Positions 7,822-17,417 are shown, counted from the first letter of the stretch. The stretch: DNA of 64,000 nucleotides from Desulfofalx alkaliphila DSM 12257 (GCF_000711975.1 NZ_JONT01000002.1:1-64000); one strand, 5' to 3'. A program made the numbers and translations. Notes: generated from the letters alone by a model not told the origin.

Positions 7822-8313
7822 ATGGAATCGCCGCAAAGAAAATTTCAAAAACTGCAGGAAATTATCAACAAGCACGAAGCAAAAACATCTCATCTGATTG
7901 CAATCCTGCAGGAGGTACAGGAAGAGTATCGCTATCTTCCTGAGGAGGTGCTCACTTACATAGCCACAGCTATGAAGTTGCCTCCGGCGACAGTATTTGG
8001 GGTAGCCACGTTTTATGCACAGTTTTCTCTCATCCCCAAAGGCAAGTACGTAATTAGAATTTGTGACGGCACAGCCTGTCACGTGCGGGGGGCTGGGCCC
8101 ATCAACTTTGCACTGCGCAAAGAACTAAAGTTAAAGGATGACCAATCAACTACCGAAGATTTGCAATTTACTGTTGAAACGGTATCCTGCCTGGGTGCCT
8201 GCGGTTTGGCCCCAGTGGTAACGGTGAACGATGTAGAGGTTTACGGGCAAGCGACCCCGGAAGGTGTGCTGGAAGTTATCAACAAGATAAATTCTGCGGA
8301 AACTTCTTCTTAA
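7822..8313 (+). CDS. hydC: Bifurcating [FeFe]-hydrogenase subunit HydC (NuoE-like)
   Basis: A 163-residue thioredoxin-fold [2Fe-2S] protein of the NuoE family. The four cluster cysteines are visible as CDGTAC and CLGAC. The N-terminal helical part (HEAKTSHLIAILQEVQEEYRYLPEEV) is the usual NuoE extension. AAGGGGG eight bases ahead supports the ATG at 7822; a longer frame starts at 7774 and overlaps the regulator's stop. In HydABC complexes this subunit carries electrons near the flavin subunit. The order hydC-hydB-hydA is standard. Confidence 0.9.
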   Translation: MESPQRKFQKLQEIINKHEAKTSHLIAILQEVQEEYRYLPEEVLTYIATAMKLPPATVFGVATFYAQFSLIPKGKYVIRICDGTACHVRGAGPINFALRKELKLKDDQSTTEDLQFTVETVSCLGACGLAPVVTVNDVEVYGQATPEGVLEVINKINSAETSS

Positions 8314-8352
8314 GGCGTAAAACTAGAAACGCTACTACAAGGAGGCAGCGAC

Positions 8353-10233
8353 ATGCTTAAGTCACGTGAAGATTTAATTCAATTAGAACAAAAGGCCAAG
8401 GAAGCATTGAAAAGAGAAAAAATGCGCATCCTGGTCTGCGCGGGTACAGGCTGTGTGGCCGGTGGCTCACTGAAGGTGTATGAATCCCTTAAAACTAAGC
8501 TTCAAGACAAGGGTCTTCCGGTTAAAGTAATGTTGATGGAAGAAAAGGAAGGCGAACCCTGTGCAGTAAATGTCAGTGGCTGTCACGGATTTTGCCAAAT
8601 GGGTCCGCTGGTGCGTATTGAGCCTGCCGGAACCCTTTATCACCACGTTAAAGAGGACGATGTGGATGAAATTATCGAAAAACATATCCTCGGCGGTCAG
8701 TTAGTTGAAAGATTAATGTATGTGCATCCCACCACCGGTGAGTTGGTTGAAACCCAGGACGAAGTGCCCTTTTATCAAAAACAAAACCGGGTGGCCTTGG
8801 AGCACTGCGGCAGAGTTAATCCGGATGACCTTTACGACTATATAGCACATGACGGTTTCCAAGCTCTTGCCAAGGCATTATTTGATATGACTCCGGAACA
8901 GGTAATTAATGAAATACTGGAATCGGGCCTAAGGGGACGTGGCGGCGGCGGCTTCCCCACCGGCAGAAAGTGGCAGTTTGCTGCAGCGGCCCAGGGCGAT
9001 AAAAAGTATATCATTTGTAACGGTGACGAAGGTGACCCCGGTGCCTTTATGGACCGCAGTTTAATGGAAGGTGACCCCTACCGGGTATTTGAAGGTATGA
9101 TGCTGGCCGGCTATGCCATCGGTGCAGACGAAGGTTATGTCTATGTGCGGGCGGAATACCCCCTAGCAGTTAAGCGCTTAAAGAAAGCGGTTGTAGAGTC
9201 TGAAAAGATGGGTCTGTTAGGTGAAAACATTCTCGGCACCGGCTTTAACTTTAAAATTAATATTAAAGAGGGTGCCGGCGCCTTTGTGTGCGGTGAAGAA
9301 ACTGCACTGATTGCATCAATTGAAGGTGAGCGTGGCATGCCGCGTCCAAGACCGCCGTTCCCGGCCAACAAAGGTCTGTGGGGATGCCCCACCATTATCA
9401 ACAACGTAGAAACACTGGCTAACTTACCGTCCATTTTATTAAAAGGCGGCAAATGGTTTAAGGCCTTTGGAACCGAAAGCAGCCCAGGAACCAAAACCTT
9501 TGCCCTGGCAGGTCAGGTGGCCCATACCGGTTTGGTGGAAGTGCCAATGGGTATGACCTTAAAAGAAATTGTTTTCGACATTGGCGGAGGCCTGTTGCCA
9601 GGCAAAGAATTTAAAGCAGTTCAAATTGGTGGCCCGTCAGGGGGTTGCTTAACCAAGGAACACTTAGATTTAAAATTGGATTACGATGAGTTAAGAAAAG
9701 CCGGGGCTATGATAGGCTCAGGTGGTTTGGTGGTAATGGGCCAAGACACCTGCATGGTTGAAGTGGCCAAGTTCTTTATGGGCTTTGTGCAAAATGAATC
9801 TTGCGGTAAGTGTGTTCCCTGCCGCGAAGGCACCAAGCGCATGCTGGAAATTTTAACATCTATCACCAAGGGTCAAGCCACCGAGGAAGACCTGGCACTG
9901 TTGGAAGAATTGGCTTACATTGTGCGGGACGGCTCACTGTGTGGTTTGGGTAAAACAGCACCGAACCCCGTTTTAACCACACTCCGTTATTTCAGAGATG
10001 AGTATGAAGCACACGTAAGGGACAAGAAGTGTCCGGTGGGAGTTTGTAAAGATTTACAGGATTACTTCATTGATGCTGAAAAATGTAAGGGTTGCGGGTT
10101 GTGCGTAAGGGTTTGTCCTGCCGGAGCTATCACCGGTGAGAAGAAGCAACCACATACCATTGACATTAGCAAGTGCGCCAAATGTGGAACTTGCATAGAG
10201 AAGTGCAAATTTGACGCTATTTACACGGCATAG
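8353..10233 (+). CDS. hydB: Bifurcating [FeFe]-hydrogenase subunit HydB (NuoF-like, FMN/NAD)
   Basis: 626 residues. Order: thioredoxin-like [2Fe-2S] domain (CAGTGC near residue 25, CHGFC near 76), NuoF FMN/NAD(H) domain (GRGGGGFPTGRKW near 194, GDEGDPGAFMDR near 224), SLBB segment, [4Fe-4S] site ESCGKCVPCREGT (near 480), and two C-terminal [4Fe-4S] clusters (CKGCGLCVRVCP from 578, CAKCGTCIEKC from 608). This is the NAD(H)-reacting subunit thought to host electron bifurcation in HydABC enzymes. AAGGAGG precedes the ATG, and 36 bases separate it from hydA. Confidence 0.93.
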   Translation: MLKSREDLIQLEQKAKEALKREKMRILVCAGTGCVAGGSLKVYESLKTKLQDKGLPVKVMLMEEKEGEPCAVNVSGCHGFCQMGPLVRIEPAGTLYHHVKEDDVDEIIEKHILGGQLVERLMYVHPTTGELVETQDEVPFYQKQNRVALEHCGRVNPDDLYDYIAHDGFQALAKALFDMTPEQVINEILESGLRGRGGGGFPTGRKWQFAAAAQGDKKYIICNGDEGDPGAFMDRSLMEGDPYRVFEGMMLAGYAIGADEGYVYVRAEYPLAVKRLKKAVVESEKMGLLGENILGTGFNFKINIKEGAGAFVCGEETALIASIEGERGMPRPRPPFPANKGLWGCPTIINNVETLANLPSILLKGGKWFKAFGTESSPGTKTFALAGQVAHTGLVEVPMGMTLKEIVFDIGGGLLPGKEFKAVQIGGPSGGCLTKEHLDLKLDYDELRKAGAMIGSGGLVVMGQDTCMVEVAKFFMGFVQNESCGKCVPCREGTKRMLEILTSITKGQATEEDLALLEELAYIVRDGSLCGLGKTAPNPVLTTLRYFRDEYEAHVRDKKCPVGVCKDLQDYFIDAEKCKGCGLCVRVCPAGAITGEKKQPHTIDISKCAKCGTCIEKCKFDAIYTA

Positions 10234-10269
10234 TGTCCCGTTTTAACAGAGGATAAGGAGTGTGAAAAA

Positions 10270-12297
10270 ATGAGTACCGGCAAAGTGACATTAGACGGTC
10301 AATTAGTTGAGATAAACGGTGCGAAAAATATTCTTGAATTAGCGCGCCGGGTGGGTATTCAGTTACCTACATTTTGTTATCATTCAGAATTGAGTATTTA
10401 TGGTGCCTGCCGCCTTTGTGTGGTAGAGGTAGAAAAAATGGGTGTGGTGGCCTCTTGTTCAACACCGCCCAGCGACGGTATGGTTATACATACCAACACC
10501 GAGCGTATAAGACGGCTGCGCCGCATGATTATCGAGCTGCTTTTGGCAAACCACGATCGCGAATGCCCCACCTGTGGCAAGAGCACTAGCTGTAAACTGC
10601 AGACCTTGGCTAAGCAGTTCGGTATAAGCAAAGTTCGTTTTGGAAAACGTGATGTTAAACTGCCCCTGGATGAATCCGGCACCAGCATTATTAAAGACCC
10701 CAACAAGTGTATTCTCTGCGGCGACTGTGTGCGGATGTGTAAAGAAATTCAAGGTATCGGTGTTTGGGACTTTGCCCACCGTGGCAGCCAAACTCAGGTT
10801 ACCACTGCCTTTGGCAAGGATCTTACCGAAGTTAACTGCGTAAACTGTGGCCAGTGTGTGGCTGTATGCCCCACCGGTGCATTGATTGTTAAGCCGGAAG
10901 TAAATGAAGCCTGGGCAGCCATCCATGATCCTAACAAAACCGTTGTGGTGCAAATTGCTCCTGCGGTGCGGGTGGCATTGGGTGAAGAATTTGGCCTGGG
11001 AGCCAGTGAAAAGTTAACCGGTCAAATAGTGGCAGCATTGAAGAAGATGGGTGTTGACAGAGTGTTCGATACTTTATTCACTGCCGATATGACCACCATT
11101 GAAGAATCTATGGAATTTTTAGACCGGTTAGAAAACGGTGGCAAACTGCCCCTGTTTACCTCCTGCTGCCCCGGTTGGATTAAATACTGTGAACAGACCC
11201 ACTCAGACTTGTTAGAAAATCTTTCTAGCTGTCGTTCACCACAGCAAATGTTTGGCTCATTGGTGAAAAAGCACTATGCCAAGAAAATCGGCAAAGATGC
11301 CAAAGATCTGGTGTGCATTTCTATAATGCCCTGTACAGCTAAGAAGTTTGAGGCTAAACGTCCGGAGTTTAAAACCGATGGCAATGCTGATGTAGATATT
11401 GTACTCACCACGGTGGAACTGGCTCAAATGATTAGGGAAGCAGGCATTATTTTTGAAGAGTTAGAGCCGGTGGGCTTTGACAATCCGCTGGGAATGGGTT
11501 CCGGCAGTGCCTTAATCTTTGGCGCATCCGGCGGTGTGATGGAGTCTGTGGTACGTTTCGTGGCCGGTTATGTTGGCGGCGAAGAAGTTGGCCGGGTAGA
11601 TTTTCTACCGGTGCGCGGTGCTGAAGGCATCAAAGAAACAGAATTAGAAGTTGAAGGCAATGTGTTAAAGTTGGCGGTGGTTAACGGCCTGGCCAATGCA
11701 GAAAAATTAATTCAAAAGGTCAAGAACGGCGAGGCTTTCTATCATGCAGTTGAAGTAATGTGTTGCCCCACCGGTTGTGTGGGTGGCGGCGGACAGCCTG
11801 ACAAAAACGATACTGCTGCCAGAATCCAGCGTATCAAGGAAACTTATCGCCTAGATGCCATCAACCAGGTACACAAACCACAGGATAATATTTATGTTAA
11901 TAAAATATTAGATGAATGGTTTGGCGGTCCTGCCACCAGTGGCACCCATGAAGATTTGCATACCCAATATACACCACGTCGGCGGATCAGCGGAAAACCC
12001 ATAGATGTAAACAACATTGAAAAGGGTGATGCAACTGTGAATGTTTCGGTATGTGTGGGTACCGGATGTTACTTGCGCGGCTCTTACGATATCATGAATA
12101 GATTCGCCGAGTTGATTAAAGAATTAGGCTTAGAGGGCCATGTGCAGTTAAGAGGCACCTTCTGTCTGGAAAAATGTGACCAGGGCGTATCCATTAAGGT
12201 TGAAGACGACATTATCAGCGGTGTGACAATTGACAACGCAGAACAAGTTTTCAAAACTAATGTAGCCATTAGAGTGGATTTGCCAGTAAATAAATAA
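10270..12297 (+). CDS. hydA: Bifurcating [FeFe]-hydrogenase catalytic subunit HydA
   Basis: 675 residues. N-terminal [2Fe-2S] ferredoxin (CYHSELSIYGACRLC), His/Cys [4Fe-4S] segment (HDRECPTCGKSTSC), two [4Fe-4S] clusters (CILCGDCVRMC, CVNCGQCVAVCP), then the H-cluster domain with all three signatures: TSCCPGW (about 297), MPCTAKK (about 353) and CCPTGCVGGGG (about 497). A C-terminal NuoE-like [2Fe-2S] domain follows (CVGTGC near 596, CLEKC near 636). It makes or consumes H2 in the cytoplasm, coupled to NAD(H) and ferredoxin with HydB and HydC. Its cluster would be built by the HydFEG genes 42 kb downstream. Confidence 0.94.
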   Translation: MSTGKVTLDGQLVEINGAKNILELARRVGIQLPTFCYHSELSIYGACRLCVVEVEKMGVVASCSTPPSDGMVIHTNTERIRRLRRMIIELLLANHDRECPTCGKSTSCKLQTLAKQFGISKVRFGKRDVKLPLDESGTSIIKDPNKCILCGDCVRMCKEIQGIGVWDFAHRGSQTQVTTAFGKDLTEVNCVNCGQCVAVCPTGALIVKPEVNEAWAAIHDPNKTVVVQIAPAVRVALGEEFGLGASEKLTGQIVAALKKMGVDRVFDTLFTADMTTIEESMEFLDRLENGGKLPLFTSCCPGWIKYCEQTHSDLLENLSSCRSPQQMFGSLVKKHYAKKIGKDAKDLVCISIMPCTAKKFEAKRPEFKTDGNADVDIVLTTVELAQMIREAGIIFEELEPVGFDNPLGMGSGSALIFGASGGVMESVVRFVAGYVGGEEVGRVDFLPVRGAEGIKETELEVEGNVLKLAVVNGLANAEKLIQKVKNGEAFYHAVEVMCCPTGCVGGGGQPDKNDTAARIQRIKETYRLDAINQVHKPQDNIYVNKILDEWFGGPATSGTHEDLHTQYTPRRRISGKPIDVNNIEKGDATVNVSVCVGTGCYLRGSYDIMNRFAELIKELGLEGHVQLRGTFCLEKCDQGVSIKVEDDIISGVTIDNAEQVFKTNVAIRVDLPVNK

Positions 12298-12332
12298 TAT
12301 TTAGGAAAAGGGTATTGTTATGTAAGTGTCGA

Positions 12333-12370
12333 ATGGGTAAGTATGCCTAAAAGGCGTACTTACCCATTTT
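12333..12370 (+). terminator. Hairpin between hydA and the sensory hydrogenase gene
   Basis: GGGTAAGTATGCC pairs with GGCGTACTTACCC, followed by ATTTTT. It ends only 16 bases before the next start codon. It may attenuate rather than end transcription, giving more HydCBA than the downstream sensory genes. Confidence 0.65.
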
Positions 12371-12386
12371 TGAAAGGGTGGAGGAA

Positions 12387-14120
12387 ATGGGCTTAATTAC
12401 TACAAATGAAGCCAAGTGTAGAGATTGTTATCGCTGTATTCGTACTTGTCCGGTAAAGGCGATAGAAATAACCTCCAACAGAGAAACCGGGGCACATCAC
12501 GCCAAGGTAATAGATAATTTGTGCATTGAGAGGGGCTGTTGTATACTGGCCTGTCCCCAGAGTGCTAAAAAACTGTCCACCTGGGATTTTGACGAGGTGA
12601 AAAAACTTCTAACCCAAGGGGGACATGTGGCAGCTGCGGTGGCACCTTCCCATGCTGCAGCTATACCCCTTGATGATCCCCGTAAATTACCCGACCTCTT
12701 GCGCAGGCTTGGTTTTAGTATTGTGCAGGAAACTTCCATAGGTGCTGAATTGGTGATCCGTCATCATCTCAGGTTGGGTTTTTCTAAACCGCTCATTGGC
12801 AGTTCTTGCCCGGTGGTGGTTAATATTGTGGAGAGATACTACCCAGAGTTGATACCGATGCTGGCTCCGGTGGTTTCGCCCATGGTGGCCCACGGTCGTT
12901 ATATTCGTTCTGAGCACCCGGGTTACCATGTGGTGTTTATTGGCCCCTGTGTTGCCAAAAAGGCTGAACGTAAGGTTGAGGGTATCGACGATGCGGTGGA
13001 TTATGTATTGGGCTTTAATGAATTGATGGAATTGGCTGAGGAGCGGGGCATAGATATCGAGTCTCTAAAACCTGCTGAGTTTGATAATCCTCCATTGGGA
13101 GTGGCCAACCTGTTCCCCTTGGAGGGGGGAATGCAAAGGGGCATCGGCCACGGCTTGGTTGATCATGAGAAAAACTATGTGTCGCTCACAGGGGTGCAGG
13201 ATTGTTTGCAGTATTTAGAGCACCTGGCCACCGGCGGAATTAAAAATCCTCCCCGTTTTATGGAGCTGCTTGCCTGTAGGGGCGGTTGTATTGACGGCCC
13301 CCTGTCCTTGTGCCGTGAAGAGAGTATTTATGTGCGCCGGCAAAAGGTATTGGAATATTATCGCTCTCTAAAACAAGATGATGCGGTTGAATTACAACTG
13401 CCTGCTGAGCTTCTTAAAAGAGAATATGTGAACAAAAAAATAATACAAAGTATGCCAAGCGAAAATGAAATTGAAGATATACTGCTGCTTACCGGCAAGA
13501 CTAAGCCGGAGGATGAACTAAACTGCGGCGCCTGCGGTTACGAAACCTGCAGGGATAAGGCTGTGGCAGTTTACCAGGGTAAAGCGGAGATGCAAATGTG
13601 TATCCCCTATATGCGTGATCGGGCGGAATCGCTGTCTAATGTTGTCATGTCTGCCATGCCCAACGGTATTATTATTGTGGGTCAGGATTTAACAATATTA
13701 GAAATGAATTCAGCGGCGGAAAAATTGTTTAAATGTTCCGGCAAAGAGCTTGTGGGGGAAAAACTGGCTAAACTAATTAGTCCCGAAAACTACGTTCGGG
13801 TGTTGAATAACAAAAAAATGATGCATATTTCCCGGGAGTATCCCGAATATGGCATTACAGTAAATGAGATTATCTTCCCGGTTGAGGATCAACAAATTGT
13901 GGTGGGAATATTCATAGATATCACTGAAGAAAGGCGCCACCATGAGCAGTTTGAGTTAATGAAAAACCAAACCATTATGCAGGCCCAAGAAGTGATAGAA
14001 AAACAAATGATGGTGGCCCAGGAGATAGCGGGCTTGTTGGGTGAAGCTACAGCAGAAAGTAAAATACATTTGAGCAGGTTGATTAAGTTAATGAGGGAAG
14101 ATGCCGTGCGGAAGGAGTAA
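12387..14120 (+). CDS. Sensory-type [FeFe]-hydrogenase with PAS domain
   Basis: 577 residues. Two N-terminal [4Fe-4S] clusters (CRDCYRCIRTCPVKA, CIERGCCILACP), an H-cluster domain, an FeS domain (NCGACGYETC ... MCIPYM, near 378-405) and a PAS domain (about 418-515). The H-cluster signatures are modified: SSCPVV instead of TSCCPGW (the first Cys, the proton-transfer position, is Ser), GPCVAKK instead of MPCTAKK, and ACRGGC kept. This matches the putative H2-sensing class (group C), of which the C3 type is linked to PP2C phosphatases; the next gene is one. GTG 12378 is an alternative start. Confidence 0.88.
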   Translation: MGLITTNEAKCRDCYRCIRTCPVKAIEITSNRETGAHHAKVIDNLCIERGCCILACPQSAKKLSTWDFDEVKKLLTQGGHVAAAVAPSHAAAIPLDDPRKLPDLLRRLGFSIVQETSIGAELVIRHHLRLGFSKPLIGSSCPVVVNIVERYYPELIPMLAPVVSPMVAHGRYIRSEHPGYHVVFIGPCVAKKAERKVEGIDDAVDYVLGFNELMELAEERGIDIESLKPAEFDNPPLGVANLFPLEGGMQRGIGHGLVDHEKNYVSLTGVQDCLQYLEHLATGGIKNPPRFMELLACRGGCIDGPLSLCREESIYVRRQKVLEYYRSLKQDDAVELQLPAELLKREYVNKKIIQSMPSENEIEDILLLTGKTKPEDELNCGACGYETCRDKAVAVYQGKAEMQMCIPYMRDRAESLSNVVMSAMPNGIIIVGQDLTILEMNSAAEKLFKCSGKELVGEKLAKLISPENYVRVLNNKKMMHISREYPEYGITVNEIIFPVEDQQIVVGIFIDITEERRHHEQFELMKNQTIMQAQEVIEKQMMVAQEIAGLLGEATAESKIHLSRLIKLMREDAVRKE

Positions 14121-14127
14121 TCTGCTC

Positions 14128-15279
14128 ATGAAACTGCGTTTAGATGTAGGTATATCTCAGCTGAAAAAACATAATGAAGAGTTGTGCGGCGACAGCGTAG
14201 AAGTGGTTCGCACTGAAAATGCCAATATAGTGGTTTTATCTGACGGTTTGGGAAGTGGAGTAAAGGCCAACATACTCTCACAATTGACGGTGAAAACCGC
14301 AGCCACCATGCTTAAAATGGGTGGACATATAGATGAAGTAATAGAAACCATTGCCTGTACCTTACCTACCTGCCAAATTAGAAACTTAGCCTACAGCACC
14401 TTCTCTATTGCACAGGTGATGGATGACGGTCGTACATACCTGGTGGAGTACGACAACCCGCAGGTGTTTGTGGGTCATCATAATAAAATGTTTAAGCCCC
14501 GCCGGGTGGTGCGCAATATTGGTGAAAAAACCATTAAAGAATATTTTTTTCAGATGAGAAATAATGACTGGCTGGTGATGATCAGCGACGGTGTGCTGCA
14601 CGCCGGTGTGGGAAATGTAATGAACATGGGTTGGGGTTGGGAGCGAGTAAGCAGACACCTGGAAGAAAGCTTCTCCCCAGATAAAGATGCCACCGAATGG
14701 GCAGACGAGATAACTCAATTATGTTATAATTTATACGGAGAAAAACCGGGGGACGATACCACCGTGGTGGTGGTTAAGGCCCGCATACCAAATTTCGTTA
14801 CCATTATGATAGGCCCTCCCCGAAGAAAAGAGGACGACGTTAAGGTTGTAGAGAAATTAATGGCTAATCCCGGTGCCAAGATTGTGTGCGGTGGAACTAC
14901 CGGTAACATTGTGGGCCGCATACTGGGCCGTGAAGTGGCCGTGGATTTATCATCCAACTGCAATAAAATACCGCCCATGGGCATACTGCCGGGTATTGAC
15001 CTGGTAACCGAGGGTGCGGTAACCCTGGTGTACGCCCTGGAACATTTAAAATACGGAACTAAACTTAAGGACTTAAAAAATAAAAAAGACGGGGCCAGCA
15101 GGCTTGCCGCCTTACTTTTACAAGCTGACGACATTCATTTTATTGTTGGTACCGCCGAAAACCCGGCACTGCTGGGCAGCGGAGTACCATCCATCTATAC
15201 GTACAAGCAGCATGTTATTCGCGATTTAATTTATGTAATTAAAGAAAAAGGTAAACGGGTAACCGAAGAATACTATTAA
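14128..15279 (+). CDS. SpoIIE/PP2C-type serine phosphatase with extra C-terminal domain
   Basis: 383 residues. Residues 1-225 form a SpoIIE/PP2C phosphatase domain with the metal-binding acidic motifs VLSDGLGSG, MISDGVLHAG and GDDTTVVVVK. The following 155 residues (IMIGPPRRKEDD..., CGGTTGNIVGRILGREV...) form a separate domain that I cannot assign. AAGGAG ten bases before the ATG supports this start, and the gene follows the sensory hydrogenase by seven bases. Such phosphatases often act on anti-anti-sigma partners; no such partner is encoded here. The likely role is output of the hydrogenase sensor. Confidence 0.88.
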   Translation: MKLRLDVGISQLKKHNEELCGDSVEVVRTENANIVVLSDGLGSGVKANILSQLTVKTAATMLKMGGHIDEVIETIACTLPTCQIRNLAYSTFSIAQVMDDGRTYLVEYDNPQVFVGHHNKMFKPRRVVRNIGEKTIKEYFFQMRNNDWLVMISDGVLHAGVGNVMNMGWGWERVSRHLEESFSPDKDATEWADEITQLCYNLYGEKPGDDTTVVVVKARIPNFVTIMIGPPRRKEDDVKVVEKLMANPGAKIVCGGTTGNIVGRILGREVAVDLSSNCNKIPPMGILPGIDLVTEGAVTLVYALEHLKYGTKLKDLKNKKDGASRLAALLLQADDIHFIVGTAENPALLGSGVPSIYTYKQHVIRDLIYVIKEKGKRVTEEYY

Positions 15280-15302
15280 TGCTGTGGCGGGAGTGTTATG
15301 CT

Positions 15303-15641
15303 ATGAAAGAAAAAAACTGCTGTAATTGTAATAACGATATTGTGAATGTGGTCTCACAACAACCAAGTATAGAAATTGAAAGTAAACCTCCGGCCAAGCA
15401 TAGAATAGCAGTGTGCTTGGGCACTTCATGTCACCTGAGGGGTGGCTCAGATTTGCTGCAACAGTTGATAACTGAACTGGGAATACAGCCCGGCGAGGTA
15501 ACCGAGGATGGTATTTTTGCCTTGGAAGTGGTGCGCTGCCTGGGTGCCTGTGCGGTTGGTCCGGTACTGATGGTGGATAAGGTCTTATACCCCAACATGG
15601 AACCGGGAAAGGTGCCAGGTGTGATAAAAAGTTATAGGTAG
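15303..15641 (+). CDS. Small NuoE-like [2Fe-2S] thioredoxin-fold protein
   Basis: A 112-residue protein. It has a short cysteine-rich N-terminus (KNCCNCNND) and a thioredoxin-like ferredoxin domain with the four-cysteine pattern CLGTSC and CLGAC, as in NuoE but without the helical N-terminal extension. GCGGGAG ten bases upstream favours the ATG at 15303 over 15279, which overlaps the preceding stop. It is last in the operon and is likely a redox carrier for one of the two hydrogenases; which one is not known. Confidence 0.85.
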   Translation: MKEKNCCNCNNDIVNVVSQQPSIEIESKPPAKHRIAVCLGTSCHLRGGSDLLQQLITELGIQPGEVTEDGIFALEVVRCLGACAVGPVLMVDKVLYPNMEPGKVPGVIKSYR

Positions 15642-15642
15642 C

Positions 15643-15679
15643 AAAAAAACACCCCCAGCCTTATTAAAGGGGGTTTTTT
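15643..15679 (+). terminator. Terminator of the hydrogenase operon
   Basis: AAAAAACACCCCC and GGGGGTTTTTT form the stem, ending in a T run. Confidence 0.9.
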
Positions 15680-15773
15680 CTTGCCCTAGGGAGGATTTTA
15701 CCATAAATAAACGAATAATTATATGTTACTGCAGAAAAGCTAGAATTAGTAAAACAAGTGGGTGAACTGCGTC

Positions 15774-16739
15774 GTGCTTGATATTTTTAAAGAAATACGT
15801 AAGGACCTGAGGGCGGTGGAAGACGAACTGCAGCAAGTGGTGCAGCATCATCATCCGTTGTTAAATGAAACATCCAGTCACCTTTTAAATGCCGGAGGAA
15901 AAAGACTACGTCCGGCTTTTGCACTTTTGTCCGGAAAATTTTATAATTATCAATTAGAAAAGGTGCTGCCGCTGGCGGTGGCACTGGAATTATTACATAT
16001 GGCCAGCCTGGTGCATGATGACGTGGTGGATTCTGCAGCCACCAGGCGGGGTATTCCCACCGTAAAGGCTAAGTGGGGCAATCGCATATCCATGCATACC
16101 GGCGACTTAATTTTTGCCAAAGCCCTGGTACTGATTTCCAAGTATGAAGATACACCCCTTATCACAAAGGTACTGTCTCAAATCAGTGTAAAAATGTGCG
16201 AAGGGGAAATACAGCAGCTTTCCAGCGCCTACCAAATAAATCAATCGATCAAGGATTACTTATACCGGGTCCAGCGTAAAACCGCCTTATTAATTGCAGC
16301 CAGCTGCCAGTTGGGTGCTGTTGCATGCGGTGCCCCCAAAGAAATATATATGCCTCTGCGCAGGTACGGGCACAAAATAGGTATCGCCTTTCAAATTATA
16401 GATGATATACTAGACATGGTTGCAGATCAGCAAAAACTTGGCAAAACCCTTGGGGCAGACTTGCGCCAGGGAATAATTACGCTGCCCATGCTTTATGCTT
16501 TAAAAAACAGTCCCCGTAAAGAACGTCTGGCTCAATTGATCAGCAAGGAAAGCAAAACGGAAGAAGAGGTTTTTGAGGCAATTGATATCATTAAGGAATG
16601 TGGAAGCATTGAGTATTCTAATTTAGTTGTGGATCGCTATATTTCAGGGGCCAAAAAGGAGCTGGACCTTTTGCCTGATGTACAGGCTAAAAATACCCTA
16701 TTGGTAATAGCTGATTTTGTAAAACATAGAAAATTCTAG
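15774..16739 (+). CDS. Polyprenyl diphosphate synthase (heptaprenyl type, component II-like)
   Basis: A 321-residue trans-isoprenyl diphosphate synthase with both aspartate-rich motifs: LVHDDVVD (near residue 80) and IIDDILD (near 208). GGKRLRP near residue 43 binds isopentenyl diphosphate. It probably makes the menaquinone side chain; the prenyl length cannot be read from sequence alone. GTG at 15774 has GGTGA eight bases upstream; GTG 15762 is an alternative. No HepS-like component I is adjacent. It opens the heme operon, 36 bases before the next gene. Confidence 0.85.
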   Translation: MLDIFKEIRKDLRAVEDELQQVVQHHHPLLNETSSHLLNAGGKRLRPAFALLSGKFYNYQLEKVLPLAVALELLHMASLVHDDVVDSAATRRGIPTVKAKWGNRISMHTGDLIFAKALVLISKYEDTPLITKVLSQISVKMCEGEIQQLSSAYQINQSIKDYLYRVQRKTALLIAASCQLGAVACGAPKEIYMPLRRYGHKIGIAFQIIDDILDMVADQQKLGKTLGADLRQGIITLPMLYALKNSPRKERLAQLISKESKTEEEVFEAIDIIKECGSIEYSNLVVDRYISGAKKELDLLPDVQAKNTLLVIADFVKHRKF

Positions 16740-16775
16740 CTGGCTTTAATTATACTTTCCTAGGAGTTAATATCT

Positions 16776-17417
16776 ATGGCACAGTTGTATCCCATATATC
16801 TGCGTTTGGCGGGAGAAAAATGCCTGGTGGTGGGCGGTGGCAAAGTGGCCCAGCGCAAGGTGAAATCGTTATTAAAGAGTGACGCCTGCGTCACTGTGGT
16901 TAGCCCCCGGTTGACTTCCGAACTGCACAGATTAAAGGAAGAGCATAAGATTACTTATCATGCTGAAGAATTTAAAGAAGGACACCTGGAGGGCATGCAG
17001 TTGGTAATCAGTGCCACCGACAATGAAGAGGTCAACCGCCGGGTGGCAGAACTGTGTTTTTCTAAAAATATTTTAGTAAATGTGGCGGATGATCCTGGCA
17101 AATGCAGTTTTTTTGTACCGGCGGTGGTACGCCAAGGAGATCTTTCCATTGCAGTATCCACCGGAGGTAAAAGTCCCCTTTTAGCCGCTCGCATTAGGGA
17201 GCAGTTAGAAAGGACCTATGGACCAGAATATGCTGAATTTCTAGAATTATTGGGTCAGGTGCGTATCGATTTGATACAAAACATAGACCAACCTGAAAAA
17301 AGACGAGAAATTCTGGAGGATATAGTACAATCGGATATTCTTTCTTTAATAAAGGAAAAAAGATACGAAGATATAAAGGAGCGAATTCAAAATGCTTATC
17401 GTGGCCGTGGGCGTTAA
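16776..17417 (+). CDS. Precorrin-2 dehydrogenase / siroheme synthase (CysG N-terminal type)
   Basis: The 213-residue protein has a Rossmann fold ([14 protein letters not shown], residues 14-27) and the Met8/CysG signature [18 protein letters not shown]. It oxidises precorrin-2 to sirohydrochlorin with NAD+; proteins of this family may also insert iron to give siroheme. No methyltransferase domain is fused, as that activity lies in the cobA-hemD gene downstream. It overlaps hemA by 26 bp and is clearly coupled. In this operon siroheme is an intermediate of heme synthesis as well as a cofactor. Confidence 0.9.
   Translation: MAQLYPIYLRLAGEKCLVVGGGKVAQRKVKSLLKSDACVTVVSPRLTSELHRLKEEHKITYHAEEFKEGHLEGMQLVISATDNEEVNRRVAELCFSKNILVNVADDPGKCSFFVPAVVRQGDLSIAVSTGGKSPLLAARIREQLERTYGPEYAEFLELLGQVRIDLIQNIDQPEKRREILEDIVQSDILSLIKEKRYEDIKERIQNAYRGRGR

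Noticed and set aside
10459-10953. Antisense frames of 100-165 codons inside hydA and hydB
   Set aside because: Shadow frames of strongly conserved coding sequence, without start sites of their own.
12333-12370. End of the hydrogenase operon at the hairpin after hydA
   Set aside because: The hairpin is terminator-like, but the sensory genes that follow at once have no promoter that I can see, so I treat it as an attenuator within one operon.
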